From: Lachnospiraceae bacterium
GTDB lineage: Bacteria; Bacillota; Clostridia; Lachnospirales; Lachnospiraceae
Length of the DNA: 64,000 nucleotides
NCBI GenBank assembly: GCA_900199595.1
Contig: FZRB01000001.1
Coordinates: forward strand, 58,819 to 122,818
Reading direction: 5' to 3'
The notes beneath the pieces were generated by a model. The model did not search any database. It saw only the letters and a program-made list of their open reading frames with translations, and was not told the origin of the DNA. Below are positions 35,171 to 45,800 of the stretch, in pieces. Numbering within the stretch: the first letter of the stretch is position 1; every line of letters starts with the position of its first letter. The position numbers and the translations under genes are program-made.

Positions 35171-38100
35171 ATGAAGGAAAACGAAATAAACATAAATGAT
35201 AATCAGGTTGAAGATGAAATAAATACAAATAGTAATCAGATTGATAATGAAGAAATAAAAAATGAAGAGATAAAAAATGAAGAGATAAAAAATGAGAATA
35301 TAAATGAAGAGATAAAAAATGAGAATATAAATGAAGAGATAAAATATGAGAATATAAATGAAGTAAATCCGGCAGAAAACATTCGAAACAATAATACAGA
35401 GCCGGTAGAGCTTAAGGTTCCCGAGAATCAGTTTGTCGGAACAGAAAAAGACAGACGTATTGAGGGAGAGAAAATAATAAAGAATTATAAGAGTAAGACC
35501 ACCCTTGAGGATAAGATGGCATTTTATATGTATTTCCGTATAAAGTTTGATGCTCATTCTAAAGGCTATCATGAAGATGTAAGTAATGGTATTCTCAATA
35601 TTCCGGTGGATATGCCTGAGGAAGAACGTAATCAGACTATAGAAAAATATCAGAAAATAATTGATGATAATGTGGAGTGGCGTAAACAGCATGGAATTAA
35701 TCCAAGTGCTCAGTCAACTCCCGATCAGGATGATCTGCATGACCAGCTCTATGCTATGGTTCTTAAGGATATAGTGGGAGACGGCTCAACTAAAACTATT
35801 CTCGAGGGACTTAAGAAGTTTAGTGTTATTAACGGCTGGATTGACAGTAAGTCTAAGGAAGAATATCTTGGAAGATTGAACCAGATTGATAAGAACGATC
35901 CACTTAGAGAAAGAAAGGCTCAGTATTTAACACGTTATGCTGTAAACAGTGAAGCTAATCAGCTGCAAGCGGTACTTAATACTATGAGATTCAGCGCGAT
36001 AGGTGATATAACAAACTGTGCAGATGATGATCAACATGGCATAGGAGAAACTATTTTTAACTCTCTTCATTTTAATAAGCAGATGAAAATGTCTGTTTTT
36101 TTGAACAGGATTGGGTTTAATAGCGAGGAAAAGAAACATTTCCTTACCATGTATGATTGCAGCAATGATGATCTTGTTTATGATGTATTTAAGAGAGACC
36201 TTCAGAAAGATGGAAATCCTGACCCTAGTGAAGAAGATATTCTTAGAGGTATAAAACATACTTATGTTGAAACTGTTGTAAATGTTGTAAATTTTGCATA
36301 TAACGGAGATCCAAATTATTTATTTGACCGTTATTATAATGACAACATGACCATCTCACATTATATGAGTATATTGAATTATAATGCTGAAGAACAGAAG
36401 GCATTTCTTGCGGAGAATGGTATTAAGGAGACTGATAAGGTAAAGGATGTATTTAGAGAAAAGCTTAAGAATGATCTGGATGCGCAGAAAGAATATAATG
36501 AAAAAGACGGTAAAGAGGTATTTGAATTAGATGATCACCATATAATGACTTATGCCAAGGATTTTGTTAAGGCTGAAGCTGACAGAACTGATAAGTTTCA
36601 TTTATATAAATTCAGGAATGAAACTACAGTAGAAAAATATATGAATATTCTCGGACTGGAGGCCAATGAAAAAACTGCTTTTCTAAATAAATTTAATGCA
36701 AAGGCAGATGAAAAGATTAAGGACGTCTTTGAGCGTGAAATAACCAAGAATATGACTCCTGAGGATAAGGAAAAAGTCACTGAAAATGATGTATTTGCAT
36801 ATGCCCAGAATTACAAAAATCAAGAATTTGAAAGAATGAAAAAAGAAGGCAGAGCAGTACCATTTATTAATTACGGTCTTAAAATAAGAGATGATTATTT
36901 TAGTGCCTTTGAGGTTTCGGGTGACAGAAAAATTCAACAGATGGTAAGTTTGCTCTCTTCTGAATCAAGCGGTGTCGATCCAAAGAGTAATCCTAAAACT
37001 CAGGTTGAGAAAGATTTTAAGAACTGGGCTAATACAGATGGCGAAAAGTACGTAGAAGAAAACAAATTACTAAATCTTGGAAATACTATTGATATAATTA
37101 ATGAAAAGACTATTAACAATCAGCCTATCAATGTTCGTGAACATAAGGATGTGAAGCAGTATCTGGATTCACAGGTCACAACGACTAATGATTTGTTCCT
37201 GAGAGGTGTAATAGATGCACTTGAGGCTACAAAGACCGGTAGTGGTACTTTCCATTCAAAGAATACTGATAAGTATAATAACATGCTTAAGGCTCTGAAG
37301 AAGTACGAGAATAAGATAGCCATGATAAACACTGAAGGAACTGATGGATTACTTGAGTCTAAAGAGGCTCTTATAGAGGCATGTAAGAATTATGTTCTGA
37401 GAAGAAAGAGTAAGAGAAGTTCAGACTTCGGTGAGGCGAGATTCGAGGCTGCTGCTACACTTCTCTATAAACTTATGCCGAAGAATGAATTTATAGCCTG
37501 GATGAATGATGTGAATTCTCACCGTGATGATCCGGCAGATAAGGTTACCTGGGATAAGCTTGCTACGCAGGAAGCAAAATACTTTACAAGTGCTCAGTTT
37601 AAGATAGAAGATTCTCAGAGTGCATCAAATGGAAACAGAACCAGGATTCCTGAAACCTGTATCGATAAAATGGAATTAATAGATAATCTGTATGGATTTA
37701 AGCCGGCTACAAATGCTAATCTGGTTGAATTATTCGGACAGGAAAATATAAATGAGAAGATGATTTCTGCAGAAGCAGGTTTCGTACCAATCGGCCCTTC
37801 AGAAGTAAGAAAGAGCCTTTCTGAGAAGGATTTTGCGGCTCTTGCATATGCCGGAACCATGACAACAGAGGCTGCAGCAGAGGAAAACAGACACACTGCT
37901 TATCCTCAGCTTAAGACCCTTGTAACCGGAAAGTATTATGGAACCGAATTTATGAAGGAACCTATACCGTCAGAATGTAAATATCATCTGGATGCTATTG
38001 TAGCAGGTAGAAACAGTGCTATAAATGCCATGAATGAATATGCTACAGGAGATAAATATCCTCTGGCGCATGTAATATCATCCGGTATCAGACATATAGC

Positions 38101-38866
38101 TGCAGCTGCAAGAGCAAGTGAAAAGGTGGATGATAACTTTATTCTCTACAGTGAGATGGGAAGCCGTCTTATGGAAATGCTCGAAAGAGATGAAGAGCTG
38201 AAGACTCTTGCAATCACTAAGAATTCAACTGAGAAGATAAAGGAAGATTATGAGTTTATTAAGAGCATAAATGAGGCTGCTAAGATACGTAAGAATTCAG
38301 TGGAAGCATCCAAGAATCTTGAATGGTTTGCTGAAAACAAACCGGATGCAAAGAGAAGCGAGAAAGAGGAACTGGTTACAGATATTGTTATGAATAAGTT
38401 CCTGGATTACTCTGTCAAGAAACACGCTGAAAAACGTGAATCAACAAATACTTATAAGAAGTTAAATGAAGATGCTTTGGCTGTAGCCCAGGGAGCTATG
38501 AAAGGTCTTGTGGCTGCAAGGCAGGCACATGCAATAAGTGATGAGGAGTTTAAGCGTCAGGCCAAGATAGTTGATGATCAGGTATCTCTTGAGAGACTCA
38601 TACATGCTGACCGTAGTCGTAATGGTACTCTTGAAGTAATGGTTCCGGATGCTGAATCAGTAAAAGAACTGAGAAAGAATATAAAGGAACTGGTTAAAGA
38701 CTCCGGTATATGTAAGAAGTCAATTGCTGATATACAGAAAGAATTAAAATCTGAGAAGAAGCTGGTAAGCAAGCTTGCATCATTATCACAGAAGACACGT
38801 GAGACTAAGCTAGCTGAGCAGGCAAAGAAAGCCGCAGAGAAGAGACTTACAACACCAACACTTTAA
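35171..38866 (+). CDS. Giant helical array protein with three internal repeats
   Basis: 1231 residues, M-K-E-N-E-I start, GCAGGGAGGCTATCC upstream. Residues 12-66 are low-complexity E-E-I-K-N-E/E-N-I-N repeats. D-K-M-A-F-Y and R-E-R-K-A-Q-Y blocks match the N-terminal regions at 25763 and 61998. Near residues 307, 393 and 485 a module is repeated three times: M/T-x-x-x-x-Y/F-M/L-x-x-L/I-G/N ... E-E-K-x-x-F-L, then about 15 residues on, D-V-F-x-R-x-L/I. The YKR domain is at about 691-764 (Y-V-L-R-R-K-S-K-R-S-S-D-F-G-E-A-R-F). Near 885 is E-K-D-F-A-A-L-A-Y-A, the AYA module of the proteins at 6777-9599 and 46548. Not recognised as a named family; soluble. A single-gene unit. Confidence 0.9.
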   Translation: MKENEININDNQVEDEINTNSNQIDNEEIKNEEIKNEEIKNENINEEIKNENINEEIKYENINEVNPAENIRNNNTEPVELKVPENQFVGTEKDRRIEGEKIIKNYKSKTTLEDKMAFYMYFRIKFDAHSKGYHEDVSNGILNIPVDMPEEERNQTIEKYQKIIDDNVEWRKQHGINPSAQSTPDQDDLHDQLYAMVLKDIVGDGSTKTILEGLKKFSVINGWIDSKSKEEYLGRLNQIDKNDPLRERKAQYLTRYAVNSEANQLQAVLNTMRFSAIGDITNCADDDQHGIGETIFNSLHFNKQMKMSVFLNRIGFNSEEKKHFLTMYDCSNDDLVYDVFKRDLQKDGNPDPSEEDILRGIKHTYVETVVNVVNFAYNGDPNYLFDRYYNDNMTISHYMSILNYNAEEQKAFLAENGIKETDKVKDVFREKLKNDLDAQKEYNEKDGKEVFELDDHHIMTYAKDFVKAEADRTDKFHLYKFRNETTVEKYMNILGLEANEKTAFLNKFNAKADEKIKDVFEREITKNMTPEDKEKVTENDVFAYAQNYKNQEFERMKKEGRAVPFINYGLKIRDDYFSAFEVSGDRKIQQMVSLLSSESSGVDPKSNPKTQVEKDFKNWANTDGEKYVEENKLLNLGNTIDIINEKTINNQPINVREHKDVKQYLDSQVTTTNDLFLRGVIDALEATKTGSGTFHSKNTDKYNNMLKALKKYENKIAMINTEGTDGLLESKEALIEACKNYVLRRKSKRSSDFGEARFEAAATLLYKLMPKNEFIAWMNDVNSHRDDPADKVTWDKLATQEAKYFTSAQFKIEDSQSASNGNRTRIPETCIDKMELIDNLYGFKPATNANLVELFGQENINEKMISAEAGFVPIGPSEVRKSLSEKDFAALAYAGTMTTEAAAEENRHTAYPQLKTLVTGKYYGTEFMKEPIPSECKYHLDAIVAGRNSAINAMNEYATGDKYPLAHVISSGIRHIAAAARASEKVDDNFILYSEMGSRLMEMLERDEELKTLAITKNSTEKIKEDYEFIKSINEAAKIRKNSVEASKNLEWFAENKPDAKRSEKEELVTDIVMNKFLDYSVKKHAEKRESTNTYKKLNEDALAVAQGAMKGLVAARQAHAISDEEFKRQAKIVDDQVSLERLIHADRSRNGTLEVMVPDAESVKELRKNIKELVKDSGICKKSIADIQKELKSEKKLVSKLASLSQKTRETKLAEQAKKAAEKRLTTPTL

Positions 38867-38884
38867 AATAAACTAATCTTATCC

Positions 38885-38926
38885 AAAAGATGACAGTTGA
38901 ACCAAGTTTAAACTGTCATCTTTTTT
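38885..38926 (+). terminator. Palindromic terminator, GAACC family (diverged centre)
   Basis: AAAAGATGACAGTT pairs with AACTGTCATCTTTT, with centre GAACCAAGTTTA and a run of six T. Ends 35171-38866. Confidence 0.9.
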
Positions 38927-38944
38927 GTGCCAAGAATGCTTTGC

Positions 38945-39045
38945 ATGCTTGCAGGACTTCTTGCGAAGTCCTGGTTCTGCTACGCAGAACGCATCCTCGC
39001 TTCGCTCGGACCCTGGAAGCCCTCGGCACTATGTGCCGTATCCCA
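38945..39045. repeat. GC-rich cluster of small perfect hairpins
   Basis: GGACTTC-ttgc-GAAGTCC (38954-38971), GTTCTGC-tac-GCAGAAC (38974-38990) and CGGCAC-tat-GTGCCG (39024-39038) follow one another, with TCGCTTCGCTCGG between them, in a segment clearly richer in G+C than its surroundings. It ends with GTATCCCAGAGCT just before promoter copy 9. That 13-mer occurs again just before promoter copy 12 (61896-61908). It resembles a bacterial interspersed palindromic element. Confidence 0.6.
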
Positions 39046-39055
39046 GAGCTGAATG

Positions 39056-39087
39056 TTGCACTTTTGTTATACTTTAGGTTTTACAAT
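39056..39087 (+). promoter_or_regulatory. Array promoter, copy 9
   Basis: TTGCACTTTTGTTATAC, 20-bp spacer from TTGCAC, TACAAT at 39082-39087. Drives the three-gene unit 39153-49985. Confidence 0.8.
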
Positions 39088-39152
39088 AGGCTCATAGTGA
39101 AAAATATGTCGAATCACAGCATAAGTGATTTGTTTATAGATGGAGGATATAT

Positions 39153-42100
39153 ATGCCACGTAGAACTAAACAACAGAGATTTGAAAATTATGATTTGAAA
39201 AAGCAGGCTTTCCGGTTTACAAGGTTTTCTTGCGACATGGCTCAAATCGGTCATGTAATGGATAATAACTATGATAAGGTGAAGGAAGCTGTAAGTGAGG
39301 CTATGAGTACTCAGGTTGGAAACCCTGATGATAAACCCATTTTGGGACTAGATATGACGAAGGGTATTCTTCCGGAGGATCATTCTGAACTGATTACGGA
39401 GATTAAAAAAAGCTACAAGCGTATTGGAGAAGGAATCCGGAAATATGACGGACCATTTAAGGGAATCATAGAGTCTAATCATTATATAACCAATCCTTCA
39501 AATGGTGATATTCTCGATGCATTAGTGGACCAGCCTTCGCTTGAAAAGTTAGTTGCTTCTTTTGGTGCTATACCATCTATAACAAGCGATGTAGAAGTTG
39601 AAACAGAAGTAGACGATCCTATTAACAAGGGTCAAAAGATAAAGAAAACGGTTTATGAACAACAAATAGACCTTGAAAATGCGAATAAGCGTAAAGAGGC
39701 TCTTGGAGAGTTTGCCGATTATATAACGGATTATTATGTAGCAATCAAGGACCTTTTTAAGGTTATTTATGATAGACAGAAGGCTGAAAAAGAGGATAAG
39801 AAAGGCCTTGATACGGCCTATATGCTGAAATATGTCACAGCCATTGATAATCTTACAGCCAAATTTGATAAGCTTAAGTCGGAGTCTGAAAAAAGATATG
39901 CAAGAACTGATCTTACTCAGGACGAGAAGGATTTAACAAAGGTTCAGGTCAGAAACCCTCGGGCCGGAAAACCTACGCTTGACAAGAAAGGAATTGAGCC
40001 GGATATTAAATCAGTTGAGAATCTCAACAATCCATTAAGTTATATAACATCATCAGATCCGAATAGAGCTAATAGAGATGCTAATGAGGTTGCTATTGCA
40101 AATCTGAAAGGTCAGTCCCAGGCGTTGAAAAATGGATGGCCACTTGCTGAATTCAAACTTCTCGGATATATCAGTGAAGCTAAAGCAAATACTGAAAATA
40201 GGATGAAGGCTGTAACATTAACTATTAAGAAAACAAAAGAATCAATTAAATCTATTGATGAGAATATAGAGCGATACAGAAAAGAGAACAATGAAGAAGA
40301 GCTGAAAGAAGAGCTTAGCTCAAAGAAAAACCTGGAAAAATTAATTGCAAAATATGAGCAGCAGTTAAAGGATGTTACAGCCACTAATAAAGATATAAAT
40401 GTTATTTATGATAAATATTTTGATTTAAAGAATCCTGATTTTCTTACCAGAAGAGAGGCTCTTAAAGATGCCGAAGAGTTTAATAATAAATATAAGGACA
40501 AGGATGTTATTAATATAGCCACGAGGACCTTTGAGGCTATGGAGGAAGAAATTAAGGATCCTTATGAATTAGAAGGAAAAACCAGGCTTGAGCAGGTGGA
40601 AAGTATGCTTAAGTCTATTACGGATGTTGACAAGTTTCTTAGATCTTCAGATAACTTCAGGGAGGTTAAATCCGGATTAGAGAAGCTGGTGGAAATGGCC
40701 AGAAAATATCCCGATATGAATAATGAACAGTTCTGGGAATATCAAAAGCAGGTCAATAAAGTAAAGGGAAGTATTAATAAATATATAAAGGGGAAAAATA
40801 AAGAGGCAGATGAGTACGCTAAAAAGAATAAAGGTAAGAAACTGAAACGTACGGAATATACCAGTAAACGTATTAATACAGTAAGTGATCTGTGGGAAAA
40901 GCTGGATTGTCATATGATTCTTACATCAGACAAGTTTACCAAGGAATATACCGGAAATGTAAAGGAACGTGCACTCGCCAAATACAAACGTCTTATAAGA
41001 TTTGAGGGTGAGTATAGACAAAGTATCCTTGGAAGAACTAATCTGAAGAGTGATGGTGAACTTATTGATATATTTGATATAACTAAGGAATATGATTCAT
41101 TTATAAAATCAATATATATCGAAAGGATGAAACATCGTTTTGATACGGATCCGACTTTTACTCCAGAGGAATTCTTAAATAGTCTTAGTACCAAAGAAAT
41201 ACATGACGGAGTCAGGAAAATCAAAAAAGAAATCGATCCTGATTTCAAGAAGCGTATATATAATTCAATTAAAGAACGTGTACTGCTTGATGGAGAGGAA
41301 AATTCAGACTATGTGACAGATGACAGATATTTTTATGATATGGTAAATAGTGATTCTCCGGTACTTTATGATATTCCTATAGGAGTAGGACATGACTATA
41401 TCCAATTTGAGTATAGAATGGAGCTGATCCGTTTAGGACAGGCTGATGAATCCGTATTTGATAAAGACGATTATATAGGCGGACCTCAGTATGAACCGGA
41501 TGAATGGGAAATAAAGAAATATAATATTAAAAAGCCGGAGGAAAAAGAACCTGAGGTTGAGGAAGAGAAGAAGGTTGATAAGAATGCTGAATTAAACGAA
41601 GCAAAGAAGCAGGCAGAAAAGAAGAATGAGATAAAAGAACCTAAGAAAGAGGAAAAGAAGGCTGAGAATAAGGAGCCAAACAAAGAGCCAAAGAAGGAAG
41701 AGAAAAAAGTCGACAAGAAGGTTGATAAGAATGCTGAATTAAACGAAGCAAAGAAGCAGGCAGAAAAGAAGAATGAGATAAAAGAACCTAAGAAAGAAGA
41801 AAAGAAGGTAGAAAACAAAGAGCCAAAGAAGGAAGAAAAGAAGGCTCCGAAGAAGACAGAGAACAAGAACGAAATAAAAGAACCAAGGAAGACAGAGAAT
41901 AAGAACGAAATAAAAGAGGAGAAGAAAGCTCCTAAAAAGACAGAAAATAAAAACGTAATAAAAGAAGAGAAAAAGGCTCCGAAGAAAGAGGAGAAAAAGC
42001 CTGCGAAAAAACGCGAAAAGAAAAATCTGGCTGCTCAGATAGTTGAGGCTCTTACAAGTGACAGGCTCTATGAGTTAAGCTTAGATTCTATGTACAGATC

Positions 42101-42866
42101 AATCGTAAATGATCTCCATGCACATGCTAAGAAGGAAAAACCGGGTGAAAACACCAAAATATCAGATGAGACTTTGACTAAGATGGCAAGGTATGTAGAC
42201 AAGATCTCTGATAGAGCCGATTATACAGCAGATGATTTTACAAGGAGACATCTTGTAGAGAGTGCTTTCAAACAGTACAGACAGGGACCTGAAGATTTCA
42301 AGAAGAACTGTTCTACATTTAATGTTAAGTTCCCTACCGGAATACAACAGAATGGTGCTAGTTTTTGTTATCGAAGTATGTTTCAAGAAAAGCATGAAAA
42401 CAGGATAAGTGAAATAGGCGCTGCATATTTGAAGAACCCTGAAAATAAAAAACTGGAGGCAGCAGTAATGGATGAGGCCTATCAGGTTCTTATGGTAAAT
42501 ATAGTTGATCTTACTGTAGGAAGGCAAAAAGGCGAAACAATTACCAGATATAACGAGGTACTTGATTCAACGGGCATGAAGGATCAGAGAGACTTCTTTA
42601 TTAGGAATGAGCTCAGTAATGAATTCAAGAAAAACTTCCAGGAAAATGTTCTCATAATGGCAAAAGCAGGAAAGTTTACCGGTGGTCGTACACTAGATGT
42701 GGCAGAAGAAACGCTGGCAAAGATGCTGGATAATAATAAAAAGAAAAAGGATGTCCGGGGAGAAAGAAATACTAGGAATCTGATAGATAAGCTTAAATTA
42801 CATAAGGGTACGATAGATAAAAAAGTTGAAGTAATGAATAGAAACCAGGCGGCTATTAAGAAGTAA
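39153..42866 (+). CDS. Giant helical array protein with long Lys/Glu-rich linker
   Basis: 1237 residues, M-P-R-R-T-K start, GATGGAGGATATAT upstream. No named family recognised, no membrane helix. L-K-N-G-W-P-L-A-E-F near residue 322 is the NGW module; a coiled coil follows. The YKR domain is at about 496-580 (N-F-R-E-V-K-S-G-L ... K-Y-I-K-G-K). Residues about 794-956 are an extreme K/E/N/P-rich linker that contains a duplicated stretch (D-K-N-A-E-L-N-E-A-K-K-Q-A-E-K near 806 and again near 861) and many E-E-K-K-A-P-K-K units. An unrecognised globular-looking C-terminal domain follows with R-S-M-F-Q-E-K-H. First of three genes, 15 bp before the next. Confidence 0.9.
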   Translation: MPRRTKQQRFENYDLKKQAFRFTRFSCDMAQIGHVMDNNYDKVKEAVSEAMSTQVGNPDDKPILGLDMTKGILPEDHSELITEIKKSYKRIGEGIRKYDGPFKGIIESNHYITNPSNGDILDALVDQPSLEKLVASFGAIPSITSDVEVETEVDDPINKGQKIKKTVYEQQIDLENANKRKEALGEFADYITDYYVAIKDLFKVIYDRQKAEKEDKKGLDTAYMLKYVTAIDNLTAKFDKLKSESEKRYARTDLTQDEKDLTKVQVRNPRAGKPTLDKKGIEPDIKSVENLNNPLSYITSSDPNRANRDANEVAIANLKGQSQALKNGWPLAEFKLLGYISEAKANTENRMKAVTLTIKKTKESIKSIDENIERYRKENNEEELKEELSSKKNLEKLIAKYEQQLKDVTATNKDINVIYDKYFDLKNPDFLTRREALKDAEEFNNKYKDKDVINIATRTFEAMEEEIKDPYELEGKTRLEQVESMLKSITDVDKFLRSSDNFREVKSGLEKLVEMARKYPDMNNEQFWEYQKQVNKVKGSINKYIKGKNKEADEYAKKNKGKKLKRTEYTSKRINTVSDLWEKLDCHMILTSDKFTKEYTGNVKERALAKYKRLIRFEGEYRQSILGRTNLKSDGELIDIFDITKEYDSFIKSIYIERMKHRFDTDPTFTPEEFLNSLSTKEIHDGVRKIKKEIDPDFKKRIYNSIKERVLLDGEENSDYVTDDRYFYDMVNSDSPVLYDIPIGVGHDYIQFEYRMELIRLGQADESVFDKDDYIGGPQYEPDEWEIKKYNIKKPEEKEPEVEEEKKVDKNAELNEAKKQAEKKNEIKEPKKEEKKAENKEPNKEPKKEEKKVDKKVDKNAELNEAKKQAEKKNEIKEPKKEEKKVENKEPKKEEKKAPKKTENKNEIKEPRKTENKNEIKEEKKAPKKTENKNVIKEEKKAPKKEEKKPAKKREKKNLAAQIVEALTSDRLYELSLDSMYRSIVNDLHAHAKKEKPGENTKISDETLTKMARYVDKISDRADYTADDFTRRHLVESAFKQYRQGPEDFKKNCSTFNVKFPTGIQQNGASFCYRSMFQEKHENRISEIGAAYLKNPENKKLEAAVMDEAYQVLMVNIVDLTVGRQKGETITRYNEVLDSTGMKDQRDFFIRNELSNEFKKNFQENVLIMAKAGKFTGGRTLDVAEETLAKMLDNNKKKKDVRGERNTRNLIDKLKLHKGTIDKKVEVMNRNQAAIKK
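41565..42005 (+). repeat. In-gene tandem repeats coding the K/E-rich linker
   Basis: A long near-identical duplication (start points near 41570 and 41720) plus shorter GAAGAAAAGAAGGCTCC-like units. They code for the linker of the protein at 39153-42866. Confidence 0.7.
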
Positions 42867-42881
42867 TAAGGGAGAAAACCC

Positions 42882-45800
42882 ATGCGTGAAATAGAAAATA
42901 TAAATAATATTGATAATAATATTGAAAATAATATTGAAAATAGTATTGATAATAGTATTGATAATAATATTGATGTTGGTCAGTATGAATATCAGAACGC
43001 TGCTGTAAATAATTACCAGCATAAGAAACTTGTGGATATGAATACTACTGTTCCTTTTAAACTGTATGAAAATATGTCCAAGAGTTTATTTGCGCTCGAT
43101 CAGGTGTTTCCTGATTCTAGTGATGACATAATAATGATGGGTGGAGAGTTTAATCAGAATATGACTCTCACATCAAGAAAAAGAAGTACAACGGTATATC
43201 AGCCCAATATTAATCAGCTTAATGATATAGTTTATCTCTTTACTGATCCGGAGATTGTTAAAACAATGAAGGATTATCATAAGAGGTATGATGAACATCT
43301 GGATAAATTAGCAGAAAAGTATCCACCGGAAACACATCCTTTAGAAGCGAGGATTCTTAAGGTTGCCAAGAATAATTCTGAGATAATGAAGGATCCGGAC
43401 GTCTATGAGCTGACATCGGGCTTTTCGGAATATACTATAACCTATAAAACCTCTGTTATGGATATGCCTTCACCGGCTTTCGTTATAATGGAAAATGGTA
43501 AGAAAAAAACCGTTATAGACATGCCTCGTTACAAGAGATTTATGGAAAATCATGTCTTTCTCGATCAGCTGGAGGATAAGCAGAATTTCTTCATAAATGA
43601 GTATATCCCTTATGCCAAGAAGATGAAAGCGGGGACTCTTACTAGTGAGGATGCCGAGAGATATAATGTGGCATATGCTAATCATATGGTTAAACAGAAG
43701 AGGTATTTTGAGGAGATTATAAGCTATAATCCTAAGAATGATCCTGATATTGCCGAAAACAAGGTATGCAGGGATAATGGCCAGTTCGTTCAGAACTGGA
43801 CCGGTCCGAGATTCGGCAAAATGGTGCTTGAAACCGTAAATCAGAATATCCGTCTTATGGATAATGGATGGCCTGCAGCTGATATAACATTTCTTAACCA
43901 GCTTCAAGGCATGAAGAAAAAGGTTGATGCTATCGCATCGGAAAAAGGTAAAGCATATACCGAGGCTGAGAAGAAGGCTGCTAAAGACTTAAAAAAGAAG
44001 ATGAAGTCCGCCTATGAGAGCATAATGAATGAAAAGGTGACTTCTCCTGAAGACAGAATGTCAAAGCTTGAAAATATCGGGGAATCAGTTAAGGATTATT
44101 CTAAGTTAATCACAGGTTACAGAGTTAGAAAGAATAATAAGAAGAACTTAATAACAATAGGAGAAGAGTCTCTTAACTGGCTCTACGATGAAGCAAAGGG
44201 AAGAAAAGTATTCCGGGCCGAGGTAGGAAAGAATAAAGATTTTGACAATCATATAAAGAACAGTACATATGAAGAAACCAATCGTTTTGATATGCAGGTT
44301 CAGGGTTTTCTCAGGGAGGCTGATAAAGAGGCGTATACGAATTCTCAGCTGCATTCTGACATCATAGAATATGATCGCGAAGAAGATAACCACGACTTAT
44401 ATGATGAAGCTTTTAAAAAACCTGATGAGAGTGATAGAGAATTGAATATCCCACTAGGAAATGCTGTACAAGTCCAGATAGTCCGGGATAAGAAAGCCTA
44501 TAATAAGATTAAAAACAAATATATAGAGCTGGCTGATTTTACCGATAATAAGACGGACAAGTATGTCGAGAATGATAATATCGGTATGGAGATGAAGGAA
44601 TTTGTAAAAGCCAGAATCAGTAGTCGTTTGAGAAGAGCTGCAAAGGGACAGTCAAATCTAGCGCTAGTGAATAAAACTCCGCTTGGACATGGTATAAGAG
44701 CAGTTACAGATGCAATCTTGTTAAAATTTGAAGATGATCATTTACGAAATAATATGAAAAAATGGCAGAGTAAATTCCCTGTTTACAGACTGTCCATAGA
44801 GGGTGAGAAACAGCTTCAGACCTTTGCAGATTATTATGATGAAAAGGAAAAGGCAGGCGGTGTTTTAAATCCTGAAAGAGAACAGTTCTATCGCCAGAAG
44901 ATATATGATCAGACGGTTTCCATGATACCGATGATGAATAAAGTATTTGCTTCTGTTGAAAATAAGAAAATCCATGATCAGCTCCAGCAGGATGAAGTAA
45001 TCATGGATGATCAGTTCTGTATCCATCCTGCAGCGCAGCGTGGAGCTAAAACTCTCTATAGTTCGCTAAATGCATATAAGACTGGACTGGAGAATGGCTG
45101 GTCTATGGATGATATACCTTATATTGCGGTATTTAATATGCTGATTAAGGAAAAAGATGTGCAGACCACAGTAGGTTATACCACGGAGCTAGAGGGATAT
45201 GAGAATAGGGAGCCTCTTCAATATGGCAGTGACGCGGAAAAGGAGTTCTTTGAAAGGATGAGAGCTCTCAGTAACGAAATCAAGGAAAAGCCTATTAAGT
45301 CAGCTAAGGACAGAGATAAGTTCATTGATAAAATGAATAGTCTTGTCGAAGAAGGAATAAACAATCATTACCATAGTACAGATAGTATAGCCAGGTATTA
45401 TCAGCAGCTGAAGCTGAGACAGTTTGATAGAAGTCTGAATATAGGAATGGGCAGAGAAGTACCTTTCTATGAGAATCCTGTCCTGGTTGGAGATGATAGA
45501 AGACTGGCTCCGATCATGAGTGACCTTACTGCCGCAAGAACAGATAAATGGTGGAGTAAGGAAAGTACGGTTCATGAGAATCTTCGTAAAGCTGCTGAAG
45601 GACTTCAGAAATTTATGAAAGAGAATCCTGCTCCCGGGGCTGATGCAGATAAGAAGACTCTTATGGAGTATTCTACACAGTATCTCGCAAAGCTTGATGC
45701 GGTTCAGCATTTTTCAAAGCTTTATCAGGAAGCAAGAGAAGGAGCTTCTACTGAGGGCGGTAAGGACAGACTCCGCGGAGCCCGGGATATATACAGTTTT

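Noticed and set aside
35162-35692. 176-codon minus-strand ORF with Ile/Phe/Tyr repeats
   Set aside because: Antisense to the E-E-I-K-N repeat region of 35171-38866; hydrophobicity is an artefact of the AT-rich repeat.
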